DNA of 64,000 nt, taken from contig WNYE01000015.1 of assembly GCA_021396245.1 (NCBI GenBank), forward strand, positions 62,001-126,000. The letters are read 5' to 3'. Shown here in pieces: positions 20,189-32,108 of this stretch. The stretch comes from Sporothrix humicola (lineage: Eukaryota > Ascomycota > Sordariomycetes > Ophiostomatales > Ophiostomataceae). The notes below the pieces were generated by a model. That model was not told where the DNA came from. It saw only the letters and a list, made by a program, of their open reading frames with translations, and searched no databases. Each line of letters opens with the position of its first letter. The first letter of the stretch is position 1. Position numbers and translations under genes: made by a program.

Positions 20189-21546
20189 CTACAAATCCTC
20201 ATCCTTTTGGCTGCCGCTCTCCCACAGCTGGAAGCTCTCGCCGGTACCGTCTATTGGCTCCAACAGGGCGGCGTCGCACGCGGGGATCTCGCGGTTCGTC
20301 ATAATGTCCTCGACGTTCTTCTCGGCGGTCTTAACAACGTCGGCGGTAGTCTTGGCCACCTCGGTTATCTCAGTCTCTCCAGCGGCAGCGGCATCAACAA
20401 CGGCATCAATGCTTTGGGTGGCGGCGGCAGCAACAGGAGCCTCCTCCTCGGCCTCGGCCTCGTCGGCAACCAGCACGACAGACGCCTCGTCGCAGCCGTC
20501 GGCGTAGTAGTCGGCGGCGTTGAGCTGCGACAGCGGGTTGCGGGTCTTGTCGACCGTCATCTCATCAGACGGCGCAGCAGTGGCAGCGGCCTCTGCACGC
20601 GAAGTGCTGGTCTGGCTCACGTCGTTGGGCGGCGGGATGTTCTCCTTGTCGCGGCCCTCAGCACGCTCGCGGCGGGCCTTTTGCTCGGACTCCTCGTCGC
20701 TGCTAATGTCCAGGACGCAGGTGCTGTGCTGCAGCAGGTTGGTCATTTCCTGCTCGGGGGTGTCCTCGTGGATGTCGAAGAACCAGGAGGCGCTCATGGA
20801 GTCGTCGCCGAGCAGTGAGGTGGTGGGACCCAGAGCGGGGGCGGCGGAGGCGAGGCGGGCGTCGAGCGAGGACAGGGTGCCCTTGAGGGCGGCGTCCAAC
20901 GAAAAAGGAGCGGCGGAGCCAAAGTTGGAGCTGGAGCCGGAGCCCGACGAGCGAGACAAGCCGGCCGAGGCACGACGCTTGTTAGTGAGAAGACCGCCGC
21001 GGCGAGAGGCGCGGATGGGGCTGCGGCCGGAGAGCGAAGTGGTGAGAGACGGCGACGATGAGAAAGACGACGGGGTAGAGTAAGCCGAGCGGATGGGGCT
21101 GGTGTTGAGCTTGAGGGCAGCCGATTTGGTGGAGGGAGCCCGAGGCTTGAGCATGGCACGGGGAGAGGTGGAGGTGGACGAAGAAAGAGGGGACGGCTTG
21201 GCGTCAAAAATGTTGGCAACGGACGAGAGGTTGATGTTGGCCTTGGTGAGGGTGAAAGCGGGCTTCTTCATGAAGCTGCCGCCGGCCGGGGCCGAGCCAT
21301 CGGTGCCCTTGGAGCGCTTGGCCGACAGGTGAGGGTCGACGTTCTCGGCGTCTTCCGTCTCGGTCCATGTGGGAGCCTTTCTCTTGGAGAGAGTCGGCGT
21401 GGCTACATTGTCAGTACGAGTTGCCAAACAAATAAAGACGCGTCTTGTCGAGAATGCCTACCATTCTGGCGGTTCTTTGTGCTCGTCAGAGCCTGGAGCC
21501 GGGCCCCGTCAAGGGGAGCAAACGGCTGCCGAGCAATTGTTGCCAT
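20189..21546 (-). CDS. Conserved fungal protein of unknown function
   Basis: Exons 21462-21546 and 20189-21402 (59-bp intron, GTAGGC...GTAG) give 432 aa. The spliced start MATIARQPFAPLDGARLQAL, then KRKAPTWTETEDAENVDP, and the block ASWFFDIHEDTPEQEMTNLL with STCVLDISSDEE are, as I recall, strongly conserved among Sordariomycetes in proteins without known role. The rest is Ser/Pro/Ala-rich and disordered: SPIRASRRGG-type basic Ser/Pro sites suggest a nuclear phosphoprotein, and RDKENIPPPNDV is another conserved stretch. The C-terminus EPIDGTGESFQLWESGSQ is again conserved. No enzyme domain is visible. An unspliced reading from 21427 would lose the conserved N-terminus. Confidence 0.85.
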
Positions 21547-24500
21547 TGTGTCTGATAGTGAAGGAGTGAATAAACAGTTGGTGGTGGCGAGAAAAGACAA
21601 CGAATTGCCGGTTTGACGAGTGAAGGTGCTTGAACGAAGCTGTGGGTGATCAAAAGTCGATGTCGAGAAAGGTCGAGAGTGAATTCTTGTCGAGATCGAG
21701 GAGAGCGTTCGTTTTGAAGAAAGTTGTCGAGGAAAGGGAGACGAGTGTCAAGACGAGATGGAAGGAATGAAGAAGAGGGGGAAGGAATGAAGATGGAATG
21801 AAAATGGAAAGGGAGAAAAAAGGTTAAAAAGTCAAAATGTCGAAAGTCGAAAGGAGAGTTGGAGAGGGAGAGAGGACTGTACTCTGTAGAGAGGAGAATA
21901 ATGAATAATGAATAGTGAAGAAGAGAGCGTGTAAAGAGAAAGAGAGACAATGGGGCTACAAGGGCATCTGGGACAGAGGGAGGACTAAAAGGAAAGGGGG
22001 GGTTCGAGAAGGGGAGAAGGGGGAGCAAATCAACAGGAAACGAGGAGCGAGATGTGAGGAAACGACAGGACGAGGGCGTAAACGCGTGTTGGCGTCGAAA
22101 TTTGGATAGTGGGTGGCACTTGGCCTGCGGTTTGGGCCTCGAAATGCAAATGCCCTTGTAATGCGAGGACAATACAGTACGGAGTCCTCCGTGTGGGTTC
22201 TTTTTCTGGGAGGAAGGAGGTACCTGGCAGTGCTCAATAGGAGAGTGGGTACATGTGAATGGGGGTCTTTCCTTTTTTCTCGACTGGTCCCAGTGGTCCC
22301 TTCCTGGTCCTTGCTCTGGCCTGGCCAAGATTGATTGAGAAAGCGCGCCTTGGATTACCAAAAGGGAAAGAGTGAGACACGGCACCAGGTTTGAGAGGAG
22401 GGGAAGGAAAAGAGGGAAAGGGAGCGGTTCAGCGGGCTTGAGCAAGCCAGTTATCCTGGAAATCGGCAGCGCTACGGAGCAAGGTCTTACGAGCTGGACG
22501 AGCGTGAGTGGTTACGGCTACGGCAGTGGCAGAAGGAGCAGTCGGCAGACACGACAAACAGGGAAAGGACGAGACGAAAGTGCAAAAGTGCAGTTTCCTC
22601 AAACATGACAGGAAGGCGAAGCAGGCAAGAGCGGAGAACGAGGAGGACGAGGAGAACCAAGTCATTATCGAGCACGAAAGAGCCTCAGCAGCTCTCAGCC
22701 AGTGAGATCGCAGCCAAGAAGAATGCCTGACGCCTGACGCCGTCATGCTCATGAAATTGTGTCGAGAAGTCTCGTCCACGACCAGAAACACGGGCTGCAT
22801 AGACGGGGCATAGACGGGACATAGACGGGGCAGACGGGGAAGCGCCTGCTGCAGGTCTGCAGGTCGTTGTATGAGGTCAATAGGGGCAGTGTCGAGAAAA
22901 GACGAATAAAAATGAATAGGACAAGAAAAAAATGCCTTGAACTTTATGCTCGACGCGCTCGGACGCAAAGACGAACCTCAAGAATATACTTTACGATCGG
23001 TGGACTGCCCCGCGCATGTCAGGTACCCCGGCGAGCCTCGTGTTAGTGGGACGAGTTGCAGAGACAAAAGGGCAAGAGCGATGGGTCGGGCAGGAAGGCG
23101 ATGCAAGGGATGAGAGGGGGACAAAGGACGAGATCAATTAAAGTACAAAGTACGCAAGACTCGTACTCAGTCCTCGTCCTCAGTCTCGACGCAACACAAG
23201 CTGCACTGCTGCGTTGGCGAACGGTCGCGCAACGGCTGCAGGCAGGAGAGTACAGGAGACTGAGAAGAGAGGGCTCGTCCTGTTTTCTGGTCACTTTGCA
23301 CAAGGCACTCATCTTGGTGCTCTCATTGGCCGGCCCAAATTGGGACCAGCATTAGTGCTAAAATGCTTGCAGCTCCAGCAGGTGTAAAGGGACGCTGCAG
23401 GGGCCAATCAAAACGCGTCACTCTCAGCAAAAACCAATCAGAGCGTGTCCTTGTGAACCCTCTGTGTTTAAGAGGAGCGTTCCTGGCCCCACATCTACCC
23501 GTCCCGCAAAGAGCCCTAACTGGCTACAGTGGCTCTAGTGGGTATTTGTCTTCGTTTTAGTGCACGTCTTGCCCGAGATCGAACGCGTCGTGCTCCCTTT
23601 GGCTGTTTACAGTGCACAGTACGAATTCTGGACTGCTGGGAGTGGTTAAATCCTCGCGTCAGCTGAAGCAAAAAAGCGAGGCAAGAGTCGAGATGGGTTA
23701 CAAGACAGGTCGCAGGAGGCACAGTACATGAATGTGTGAGTGCTCATTGATATAATACGTCGTAAGTACATACTCTCATATTCATAAAATCGTTTGGGTG
23801 TCAGAGACGAAAATGATGCAAAGAAATGATACGCTGAGCTTGACCACCAGTTAAAACGCCTTTGAAGCAGAGGAAAGCAGAAATGCAGCCGAAAAAGCAG
23901 CCAAAGAGGAGAAGGGAAGAGAAGCATCGACGCAAGTGAGGTAGGCAACCCAGGCGAAGAAGAGAGAGCATGACGAGAAACAAGACAGAAACAGGCGGAA
24001 ACCGCATAATATGCAACCAGAATGCGGCCAAAATGAGCAAAACCAGGCGAAGAAGAGGCAAGAGAGGAAGACCACAGGAAAAAGAGAGAAGAAACAGGAT
24101 AGGCAGCAGGCCGCAAGTGATGGCCAGAGCCAGAAAAGGACGCCCAGCAGTGCGAGAGCGACCTGAAGAGGCGGCCTTGCAGCCCAACGATGAGCCTCGA
24201 AACCGAGTGGCCGAGGGCAAGAAGAGGGGGATGGTGGATAGAGAAAAGAGCTCGTCAAAAAGAAGAAAAGAACGCCGATCGAGAGAAGATCCGGGCAAGA
24301 ATGAGACCTGTGAACAAAGGAACGAGGGGCAAAAAGAAGAAGAAGAAAATAGAGGGAAGGCGAGAAGACAGGGAAAGAGAATAAAACGGGCATTTGCCCA
24401 CTGCCCACTGCCTTTTCCCTCGAGTCAGACAGATCCCCATCGCTAAAGCTTCGGCGGCGACCCGAGGCGGATCAGGGAAGATCAGGAAAATATCAGGAAG

Positions 24501-24711
24501 GGAACAAGGAGACAGGCGAGACAAGACCGCCCAAAAGACGGCCAGCAGATCCAGGAGATCATGAGCGCTAAAGTGCATTCCAGCTGGCCTGCAGCACGAG
24601 ATTAAAAAGGGGCACAAAGGACGAGGCCTTTAACAAGGCTCCAAACCCTCACAAGCGCCGAACCAGTGTTCGGCTTTGAAGTTTTGAATACCGAGTGTTT
24701 GATGCTCTCAT
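21547..24711. other. Long gene-free region, strongly purine-rich on the plus strand
   Basis: About 3.2 kb. From 21.6 to 22.1 kb and 23.8 to 24.6 kb the minus strand is nearly continuous CT-rich sequence, the first block being the leader or promoter of the gene at 20189. Long open frames here are low-complexity products of that skew. A small minisatellite lies at 22798-22840. I see no gene or structural RNA. Confidence 0.5.
22798..22840. repeat. Minisatellite, about 12-bp unit
   Basis: Three full units of catagacggg plus one or two bases, and a partial fourth (cagacgggg). Confidence 0.8.
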
Positions 24712-25885
24712 TCACCCCTGAAAGGTCGACTGCGGCAGGACCTGCGTGCAGTCCGTCATGCTGTTGATGTTGTAGACGCCCAGCAGGCTGAGCCGCAAGT
24801 ATTCCGATGCAAAGGCCTGGTCGTTAGCAAGCAATCAAACACATTGTCAAGGGACTCTGGGGACTTACCGTCTGCCATACAGACCGCCCGGCCGGCGATC
24901 CAAAGAACTGAAAGGACGACGCCGTCCCGGGCGACTGCGCCAGGGCCACATCGCTCGGGAACCGAAACACGCCCGAGGGCGCCGACGCCGCCAGCGTCGT
25001 GTTGTAGTAGGCATTGTCCCAGACGCCCGGCGTCGGGTCTTGCGAGGCGCCCTCCTGAGCCGGCGCCGTCGTAAACTGCTGGCTCACCGTGTGCGCGCCA
25101 ATGAGTGCGGCGAGCCCGCCCGCCGTAAACGTCTTGGCAGCAAACAGGGCAGAGATGGCGTCGGCACCGCTCGCCGGGTCGGGCAGCATATTGTCAGGGG
25201 CGGCGTTTGTGTTGTCGACCCTTCCGACATAAAACCGCATGCGCGGACCGCCGGGACACGCCACGACGGCCGTCATGGCTGCCAGCTGGATCAGATCTGC
25301 CATGGACGCGCCGTACTGGTGATACCGCTCATACCAGGACCATGTCTGGTTGGCCGCGGCTTGGAGTCCTTTGTTGATGGGTCGGGCGAGCTCGACGGGG
25401 GACAAGACAATGGATCCGTCGGCACCACCGCCGCCATAGCCTGCCGCCATATCCCAGGCGGCGGCATCGTGAAACCCGAGACGGATAGCACCGCGGGCCA
25501 TTTTGGAGCACCCGCCCGTCGACGGGTCGCTGAACAGCGAGTACATGTCCAGCATGGCGTACTTGTGGACGCAGCAAGCGTCGGCATTGCACGCTTCCGA
25601 GCCCAGTGGGCCGGGTGCATCATAGAGAGGAATGCCGTCCCCCAAGGGCTGCCCGCCGTTGCCCGACAAGACAGCCTTAATGTTGGCGCCGACAGCCGTC
25701 AGTGCCGAGTCGGGCAAATTCGCAAGATCACCGAGGACTGTGGAAGACCCGAGAAAGCCGGCAGGAGCACGGCCGTCGTGGTGGTGCATCTTTTGAAGGT
25801 CAGTCAGCAGTCTACCCATACCGGGATATGCGTCCACCAAGTGAGTGGCAGCTAAGACGTGGATGGTAGAGGTGAGTATCTTCAT
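24712..25885 (-). CDS. Class II-type haem peroxidase (AA2), secreted
   Basis: Extracellular H2O2-dependent oxidation; the substrate (phenolics, lignin-like) is inferred. Exons 24869-25885 and 24712-24816, with a 52-bp intron (GTAAGT, branch-like GCTAAC, CAG), give 373 aa. A signal peptide occupies about residues 1-19. The distal site is RGAIRLGFHDAAAW (Arg135, His139) and the proximal haem ligand is His265 in LIGAHTVSQQF. Eight or more cysteines, including EACNADACC, fit the disulphides and Ca2+ sites of the family (GGGGADGSI). Exon 2 supplies the tail with DCTQVLPQSTFQG. Ascomycete members form a branch distinct from basidiomycete lignin peroxidases, so ligninolytic activity should not be assumed. 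It is the CAZyme-type gene nearest the accessory block. Confidence 0.9.
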
Positions 25886-27213
25886 TGTGATCGGTCTGAA
25901 GTGAAGAGGTTGTGAGGAGATGTAATTGATAAGATGAACTTGGCGATGTTGAGATATGTCTTGGCAGAACAGACGTTTGTCGTATATATCTGTTCACTTG
26001 CTGGTATTTGAGAGACGTTGCTCTGTATGCAATGTTATTTGGGGCTCTTCTGTACTTTGTGCGTCGTAGTTCGAGATCGATCGTCGTTATTTTTTTTTTT
26101 CTTTCTTCTCTTTTCTTCGCTTCCACATCTCTTGCCGAGAGCCAAGCATCGGCTTCATATATACACAAGATCACAGTCAAGACTCGTGCTTCGTTCAGGT
26201 GGAGGGCCATTCATTGACGCCGAATATCATACAGGGCCGGCCAACCTTCTGGAAACAAAAAAAGTGGCATTGTATGGAAGAGGTTGAACTAGTGACATCT
26301 TGATGCTACAATGCTACGATACGACACTGTATGTTATGCTAAATGGTAACGAAGGCACAAAGGTTCGTTGTTATCACCAACCTGCGTGTTTGAACATATT
26401 CCAGAAAGTTTGAGGTTGGTTTGGATGATTATGGTGGAAAAGGTAAGATGGGCTGTGTATGTTATTCAAAGCGGATGGAATATTAAATTTAAAATATTAA
26501 CAGACGCGACACTGTTTCCCGATATTGAAAGCAAAAAAAAAAAAATGAAAATAAAATTATTGCAAAATCCCCAGTGCACATGTTGGCTCATATCATTCCA
26601 GAAAAAAATCGACGTAGTAGGGGGTACTGTTAGCTACCAAAAGCTGCCATTTTAACGATAAAATGCCGTTTGTTTACATCGTGTTGTTGTGGCGGCTGGT
26701 TTGGTGATGTGGCTGAAATGGCCAGCATAACTGTGCCGTGAAATGAGGATGAAAGCGGTCGGCCAGCCGGACAGGCCACCCCCCAACAATGCATGACCGG
26801 ATAAATTAACATCGGCCACTCGACCACAGAAAACAGCGACGGCAGGAGGCGCTGATGCAATATATTGCTTTATGCGTTCTCACACATTTCGTGAGACAGC
26901 TCTCCTGGTCAGCAAAACAACGGTTGTCAGTGGCTAAACGTCTACCATACCATTTGCTGGAGGCTCTCCTATCGCTCACAAGGTTGGTTTCTCCAGCCGC
27001 TGAGAATCTCCAGCACTTGCCCTAAAAACTGTAATAAGATGGTGAATGAGAAAGGCTGTTGAGTGTGTATGCAAAAAAGGGAAATTTTCTGATGGTCTTC
27101 TATATTTTTTGGAAAACAAATCGTACACTTCGTTTGAGTGGCTGAAAGCCACCAGCCTCGCCCCAGGCTTTTTGCCATGCTCCCGCCTTTCTTTTCACAC
27201 TCCCTAGAAAGCT
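25886..27213. other. Intergenic, no gene seen
   Basis: Peroxidase promoter side (T-run near 26092-26103), then AT-rich sequence with an A-run at 26534-26544, then the 3' flank of the bL27m gene. No supported gene. Confidence 0.45.
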
Positions 27214-28373
27214 TTACCGAGCATTCTTGCCCTTCTTGCCCTTCTTGCTGGCCGCGTCGGCAGGCTTTGCTTTTGCGGCCTTGCCCTTGCCCTTGACCGC
27301 AGGGCCCGCATCCGCCATCATCACCTTTTGCTGCGCTAGCAAGTTGCGCTGCAGCGCCAGCCGCTCCTCCTGCCTCCGTCTCCGCGCCCGGAATCTGCCC
27401 TTGCGGCTGCCCAGCATCTGGGTGCCGGCCGTCTTGCCCTTGTGCTTGCCGAGGAGGCGGCCGATCTCGGCGTACGACTCGCGGTACTGGTAGTTCTTGC
27501 CGACGTACAGCGTGCGGTGCGAGCGCTTGACGCGGATGTAGGCGTTCCACCGCCGGGCCGAGCGGCGGGCCTTTGTCTCGGGTTTGTCGGGGTTGGGGGT
27601 GGTCTCGGCCGCGGCAGCGGCGGCGGCTGCGATTGCCAGCGATTCGACGGTTGCCTTCTTTTCGGCTGCGGTCGGAGGCAAGTCGAGCTCATCGCCCTCC
27701 TTTGTCTCTGTGGCCTCAATGGTACCCGGTCTGCGGACAATCACTCTCGGGATGCCACTGCGCGTCACCGGGCTGGGCTCCTCGTGCACCTTGATGGGGA
27801 TGGCCTTCATGCCCAGACGGCGCTTGCGCATGGTGTGCGGGGGGTACGGCAGGGTGTCATGGCGCTCAAAGGTGACGCCAATGTACTGGCGGCCGGGCGG
27901 GTACTTGTAGGGGTCGCGGTAGTACTTGACGTAGCCGGCGACGGCGGCGTGGATGGTGTGGTCGCGGCCCAGAATCGTGTTCTCGCCAGCGTGCCAGATG
28001 GTGCCGCGCTGCTTGTAGATGATTGTGCCGGGGAGGACATATTGTTCTGCGAGAAAGAAACGAGCGTTAGCAAGGATACGAGGGGTGGGGGTTGAATGCG
28101 AATAACTGGAGGAGACTTGGACGCACCTCCTACGCGCTTTGCACCCATCTTCTTGGCAATGGGCTTCTTGTTCTTCTCCTTGTAGGCACCCTGCGCCTTG
28201 ACGGCGGCGAAACGGTGACCCTCGACGGCCGCATTGGCAGCAAGGAGGTTGCCGGCTGGTAATGCGGACGGTAATGTCGCTCGTGATGTCGTCGACGCCG
28301 AACTTGTTGCAGCCGGCGCCAGTGTTGGCCGCACGGCCGCCCGGATGGGCAGCCGCAGCTGCATGAGACGCAT
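27214..28373 (-). CDS. MRP7: Mitochondrial large-subunit ribosomal protein bL27m
   Basis: Structural protein of the mitoribosome large subunit near the peptidyl transferase centre. Exons 28127-28373 and 27214-28046 (80-bp intron, GTGCGT...CGCAG) give 359 aa, close to yeast Mrp7 (371). The N-terminus MRLMQLRLPIRAAV is a mitochondrial presequence. After it FAAVKAQGAYKEKNKKPIAK is followed across the splice by the bL27 core QYVLPGTIIYKQRGTIWHAG and GRDHTIHAAVAGYVKYYRDP. The fungal C-terminal extension is basic, with an eight-Ala run and KGKGKAAKAK tail. A longer unspliced frame beginning at 28425 is a shadow that would lose the presequence and core start. Confidence 0.93.
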
Positions 28374-29046
28374 TGAGTCGTAAGAGAGACGAGAGGGCGC
28401 TCAATTGCGTGTCATGAGCCCTCAATCGTTGTGGGAGGAGGTGTCGTCGGAGGCGTCAACAAAAAGTCGTCGTGGTCGCGAGCACTTCAATCGCATGAGG
28501 TTTGGCCCATTCTCGGCAAGAGTTAAAATTTCAAGAGACTAGCTGCACGTGACCTCCAATTGGGAATTTTTGTTTTTGGCAGGAGCACCCGTCCGCCTTG
28601 TCACAGTTTGGGACTAGCGGCATTCGGGCAAAGCGTGTGAACATCAACTCCAAGTCTAGCCAGGGCACATTCGACACTTGCCGGAGCTTGAAAGATGAAT
28701 GTGCTGTTGTGTAAATATTTTAAGGAAAACCCCAAAAATATGAAGCTATAAAGTATTTTACTTGAGTTGATTTCCACAAAGTTTATGTTGCTATAATATT
28801 AACCTTTTCTCCTGTCGAGGCGCGTGATTACCTAATATGTGAGCTGCTATCTGTATTATGCGGGGCTCCACAGGGGTCGTGCCGCCTGCAGTTCTGGCCA
28901 GCTGTCTCACTACGAGGACGGCTTCCGCTGTTCTTCTGCAGTTCTTCTACGGAGTACACCCACAGCCTTTCGCGCTACCTGTATCCAACTTCGTCAACGA
29001 CATCGACAACCACATCAGCGAGCCAATTCCACTACAACGCTCCACG
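28374..29046. other. Divergent promoter region, bL27m / LCL2
   Basis: Shared 673-bp upstream region of two divergently transcribed genes. AT-rich around 28700-28800. No gene seen. Confidence 0.45.
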
Positions 29047-29470
29047 ATGCGCTCCCCTCTCTTCGCTTGGGCATTGGCCCTCCTCTTCTCGCACGTCGCC
29101 TTTGCGCAGTTCGGCTTCTTCGACCAAATGTTTGGCGGCGGCGGCGGCGGCGGCCAGCACCACAACGAGCCCCAGAACGTCCCGAGCGACTCGGCCTGGT
29201 ACCGGGGGAACGTCGAGAAGATGCACTGCGACAAGTATCTGTGTCCGGACACTTTAGGTGCGTCATTCTTTCCTCCCTATTGTCATTGATCCCAGCTAAC
29301 CTCTCCTTACAGCCTGCGTCCATTTCCCGCATCACTGCCCGTGCCCGTTCCCGAGCATCGAGGACAAGGTCGAGCTGGCCGAGGGCAACCGGCTCTGTGT
29401 GTCGCGCGGCGGGTTCAAGGACGGCGAGACGGCGCGCAAGATTGAGCTTGCGCGGAAGGGGATGCTGTAG
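29047..29470 (+). CDS. LCL2: LCL2, ER/secretory small protein
   Basis: Family named long chronological lifespan protein 2; genetics in yeast links it to ER-associated degradation. Exons 29047-29257 and 29313-29470 (55-bp intron, GTGCGT...TTACAG) give 122 aa, the usual length. A signal peptide ends near Ala20 (MRSPLFAWALALLFSHVAFA). A Gly run of seven follows, then the conserved Cys-rich core: MHCDKYLCPDTLACVHFPHH, CPCPFPSIEDKVEL and the tail NRLCVSRGGFKDGETARKIE. An upstream in-frame extension to 28858 exists, but the signal peptide argues for 29047. Confidence 0.92.
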
Positions 29471-29758
29471 GGGATGTGTGGGCACGCGACACCAAAAGAT
29501 ACGACGAGGACGGCACACGGAGAACTTGGAAATTGGCTTGACTTTTATTGCTTTATTGCATGGCGAACTGGCTTGTTTATAAAAAAAGAACCATAAAAAC
29601 GAATAGAGGTATACGAATACAAGAACACATAAATGCATAAATACATGATCATGAAAAAGAAGGCCGGTATAAAAAGGAAACAAGATCATTGAGATATCCA
29701 CCATATCCGGCATTCGACATCCACCGCACGAGACAAATTAGCTGATGTAACAGACATT

Positions 29759-31384
29759 CTATACCATGGCATCAGGGTCAGGCGCAGGGATGTTGGCGTT
29801 GTTGTTCGTACCGTCGGGATCGTCGCCACCGTTGTTGTCACCGTCGGCATTCTCGTCATCGCCATCGTCGTCTTCGTCGTCGTCCTCCTCCTCGTCGTCC
29901 TCCTCATCATCGTCATCGTCGTTATCGTCCTCGACATCAAAGTTGTCACGACGGTCGATCCGTGGATTGGCTATTGACGCCTGCTGGGCAAGGAACGCGG
30001 CCATGGACAGGGTATGGCCGGGCGAGCGTCTGGCGTCGTGGGACTGGCCGAAAGAGACCCGGCTCGGACTCCGCCGGTCCACATTGACAAGCTGACGTGC
30101 GTTGCCAATAGAAATGGAACGCAGCTGTGTGACCACGGGTTCTTTGGCAAGCAGGTTCAAGAACTTGCGCCAAAAATTGGGCGTCTCGGTGCGGTTTGTG
30201 CTTGCGAATGCCCTCGTGTATGTTGGGTCGATGAGAGTAATGTTCCACAGGTTCAGCTCTTCCAGCAGCGGGATGCGGCGCAGCAAGTCTAGGAGCGTAG
30301 CAAAGGACATGCACGCATGGCCGAGGTCGAGCCTTTTGAGGTTGGGCGGCAGCGTGACATTGGGCGACGCCGACGAGCCTTCAACCGTAGTAAAGGGGAA
30401 GGCCGCGGGCAGCGGCCGGCCCAACGCCCCCAGAAAGATGTCCGTGTCGGGCACGCCCGAGGACTGCAGGTTGAGGCGCAGCCACTCGAGCTGCTGGGCG
30501 TGGGCTAGAAATGCATGGAAGTTGAGGCCGGTGACGGACACCGGCTGGAAGTGCTGTCCATGGTGGTTGACGCTGTTCACGTCGGCCCACGCCTGGTTCT
30601 GGGGGATAGACAGGTCGAGATGCAGCCGCTTGAGCCCGCCAATGACGGCGAGGGTCGGGCCCAGAGACGGATTCCCGCCCTGGAGCCCTGTGAGATCGAA
30701 CCCATACGACGACACGCCAAAGTGCCGCGTGCGCACCATAACCTCGACGCCCACAGGCTTGGCCTCGGCCTTGGCCAGCGCGGCCATGACAATGATGAAT
30801 GTCTCGGGAGCCGCGCTGCCCTCGTACGACAAGAACATGTGGTTGGCAGCCACCACCTGGTCGTAGTAGTGGCGGCCGTAGCTCTGCTAGGGGCACGAGG
30901 GCCCGTCGCGGAACCGTGTGTTGGATGGGAACTCGCGGATCTGCACCGTTTCGAGGTTGGGCAGGTTGGCAAACGCCGTTGCCAGCAAATAGACTGCACG
31001 GCCCGTGGCAAAGAGCGACATCTGCTGCCCCAGGATCTGCTCGTACTGGATAGCAATCTCCTCGGTCTCGAATTGGCGCGCCAATACGTTGACGACGCGG
31101 TCGAGGCCAATGGAGACATGGCGCAGCTTGTATTTGAGCTCGGGGTGGTTGGAGATGTCGATCAGGGCCCGCAGACTAAAGTCGGAGAGCATAAACTGCT
31201 TGCGGCGGAAGAACTCGTGGCTGAACGAGTGGAAAAGGGCGCGCTCTATGCCCCGCGAGACGAGGCGCACGCTGCAGAGATCGGTCGTGGACAGGTGCCG
31301 AGTGATGCGCGTCAGCAGCTCGATTGGCAGAGTTGCCAATGGGTCTTTGGACACCTCCGAGCCCCTGTCCGAAGTTGTGTCCAT
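29759..31384 (-). CDS. F-box protein interrupted by an in-frame TAG
   Basis: One frame of 541 codons holds an F-box (residues about 15-55, DPLATLPIELLTRITRHLST), then leucine-rich-type helices (LFHSFSHEFFRRKQF, LPNLETVQIREFPS). A TAG at 30887-30889 (codon 166) follows, after which the same frame continues with good protein sense: QSYGRHYYDQVVAANHMFLS, LRR-like LKRLHLDLSI and LKRLDLGHACMS, and a very acidic Asp/Glu tail (residues about 485-520). F-box proteins recruit substrates to SCF ubiquitin ligases. The TAG may be a nonsense mutation (TGG to TAG is RIP-type), a sequencing error, or a leaky stop (TAG C). A weak 60-nt intron (GTGCAG...CCTAG) would also remove it in frame, but it would delete coding-like sequence. 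Confidence 0.8.
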
Positions 31385-32108
31385 TGTGAAAGTGAGACGA
31401 GAGACGCAGGACGAGGACCAAAAACCGGATGCACTTGAGAAAAAGGTGAGAAGGGGGAGTGAAGCTATTCAGACGTTGAACAGCCCATAAAGTATAAACA
31501 ATTGGAGGATGCAGTATAGAAGCGAGGGAAGATGAAAAAGACGAAACGAAAAAAAGCTTGAAATGGAGAAAAGAGATTGAGCTCCGACACTGCCTCAAAA
31601 TAACTTCACCTTGGCCTTAAGTTTGATCTCGACCGCAGCTGTATTTAATACGCCGCCATGGATCCAATGGATGAAGCCTTGGCGCTCGGCTGCCTGGGAT
31701 TTTTGTTTATTATTGTTGGAGAACGGGAAAGGGGTTGGATTTGGCGGAGAGAGCGTGAAAAAAGGTGGGCTTGGTGCCTGTCTACTGCCTAAACTTTAAG
31801 AGTTTAATGGGCAATCAAGCAACCAAGGCAAGGCTGACGGGGCGGAACCCCACTTCACGTCTCTCGCATCGTTAGCACATGCTGAACGACTGGGCAAGAG
31901 CGACAGTTGCACTTGCCTTGCAACGCGAAGCAGACCCAAACAAGAAGTCACGATCGAGCAGCTCAATTCAGGGGTAAAAGTCAAAAGTCAATTGCTAATT
32001 ATCCAGGCTCCAGGTATCCGAACCAGCAAACGCTCTATGCATTCTAATTACCGACAAAGAAAATAGAGTACGACGCCAAAAACAAAGGAAATTCCCAGGA
32101 CACCACAT
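31385..32108. other. Intergenic, no gene seen
   Basis: F-box promoter side and 3' flank of the next gene. Only short frames. Confidence 0.4.

Noticed and set aside
21486..22445. 319-codon minus-strand frame upstream of the conserved gene at 20189
   Set aside because: Low-complexity Ser/Pro/Leu/Phe product of a CT-rich leader; the real start MATIARQ lies at 21546.
23646..24408. Overlapping Leu/Phe/Ser-rich frames in the purine-skewed region
   Set aside because: Composition follows base skew, several frames are open at once, and no motif is seen.
27214..28425. 403-codon unspliced frame as the bL27m start
   Set aside because: It retains the intron and replaces the mitochondrial presequence and QGAYKEKNKKPIAK block by nonsense; the spliced model from 28373 restores both.
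30515..31438. 307-codon plus-strand frame over the F-box gene
   Set aside because: Antisense shadow; the minus frame carries the F-box and leucine-rich repeats.
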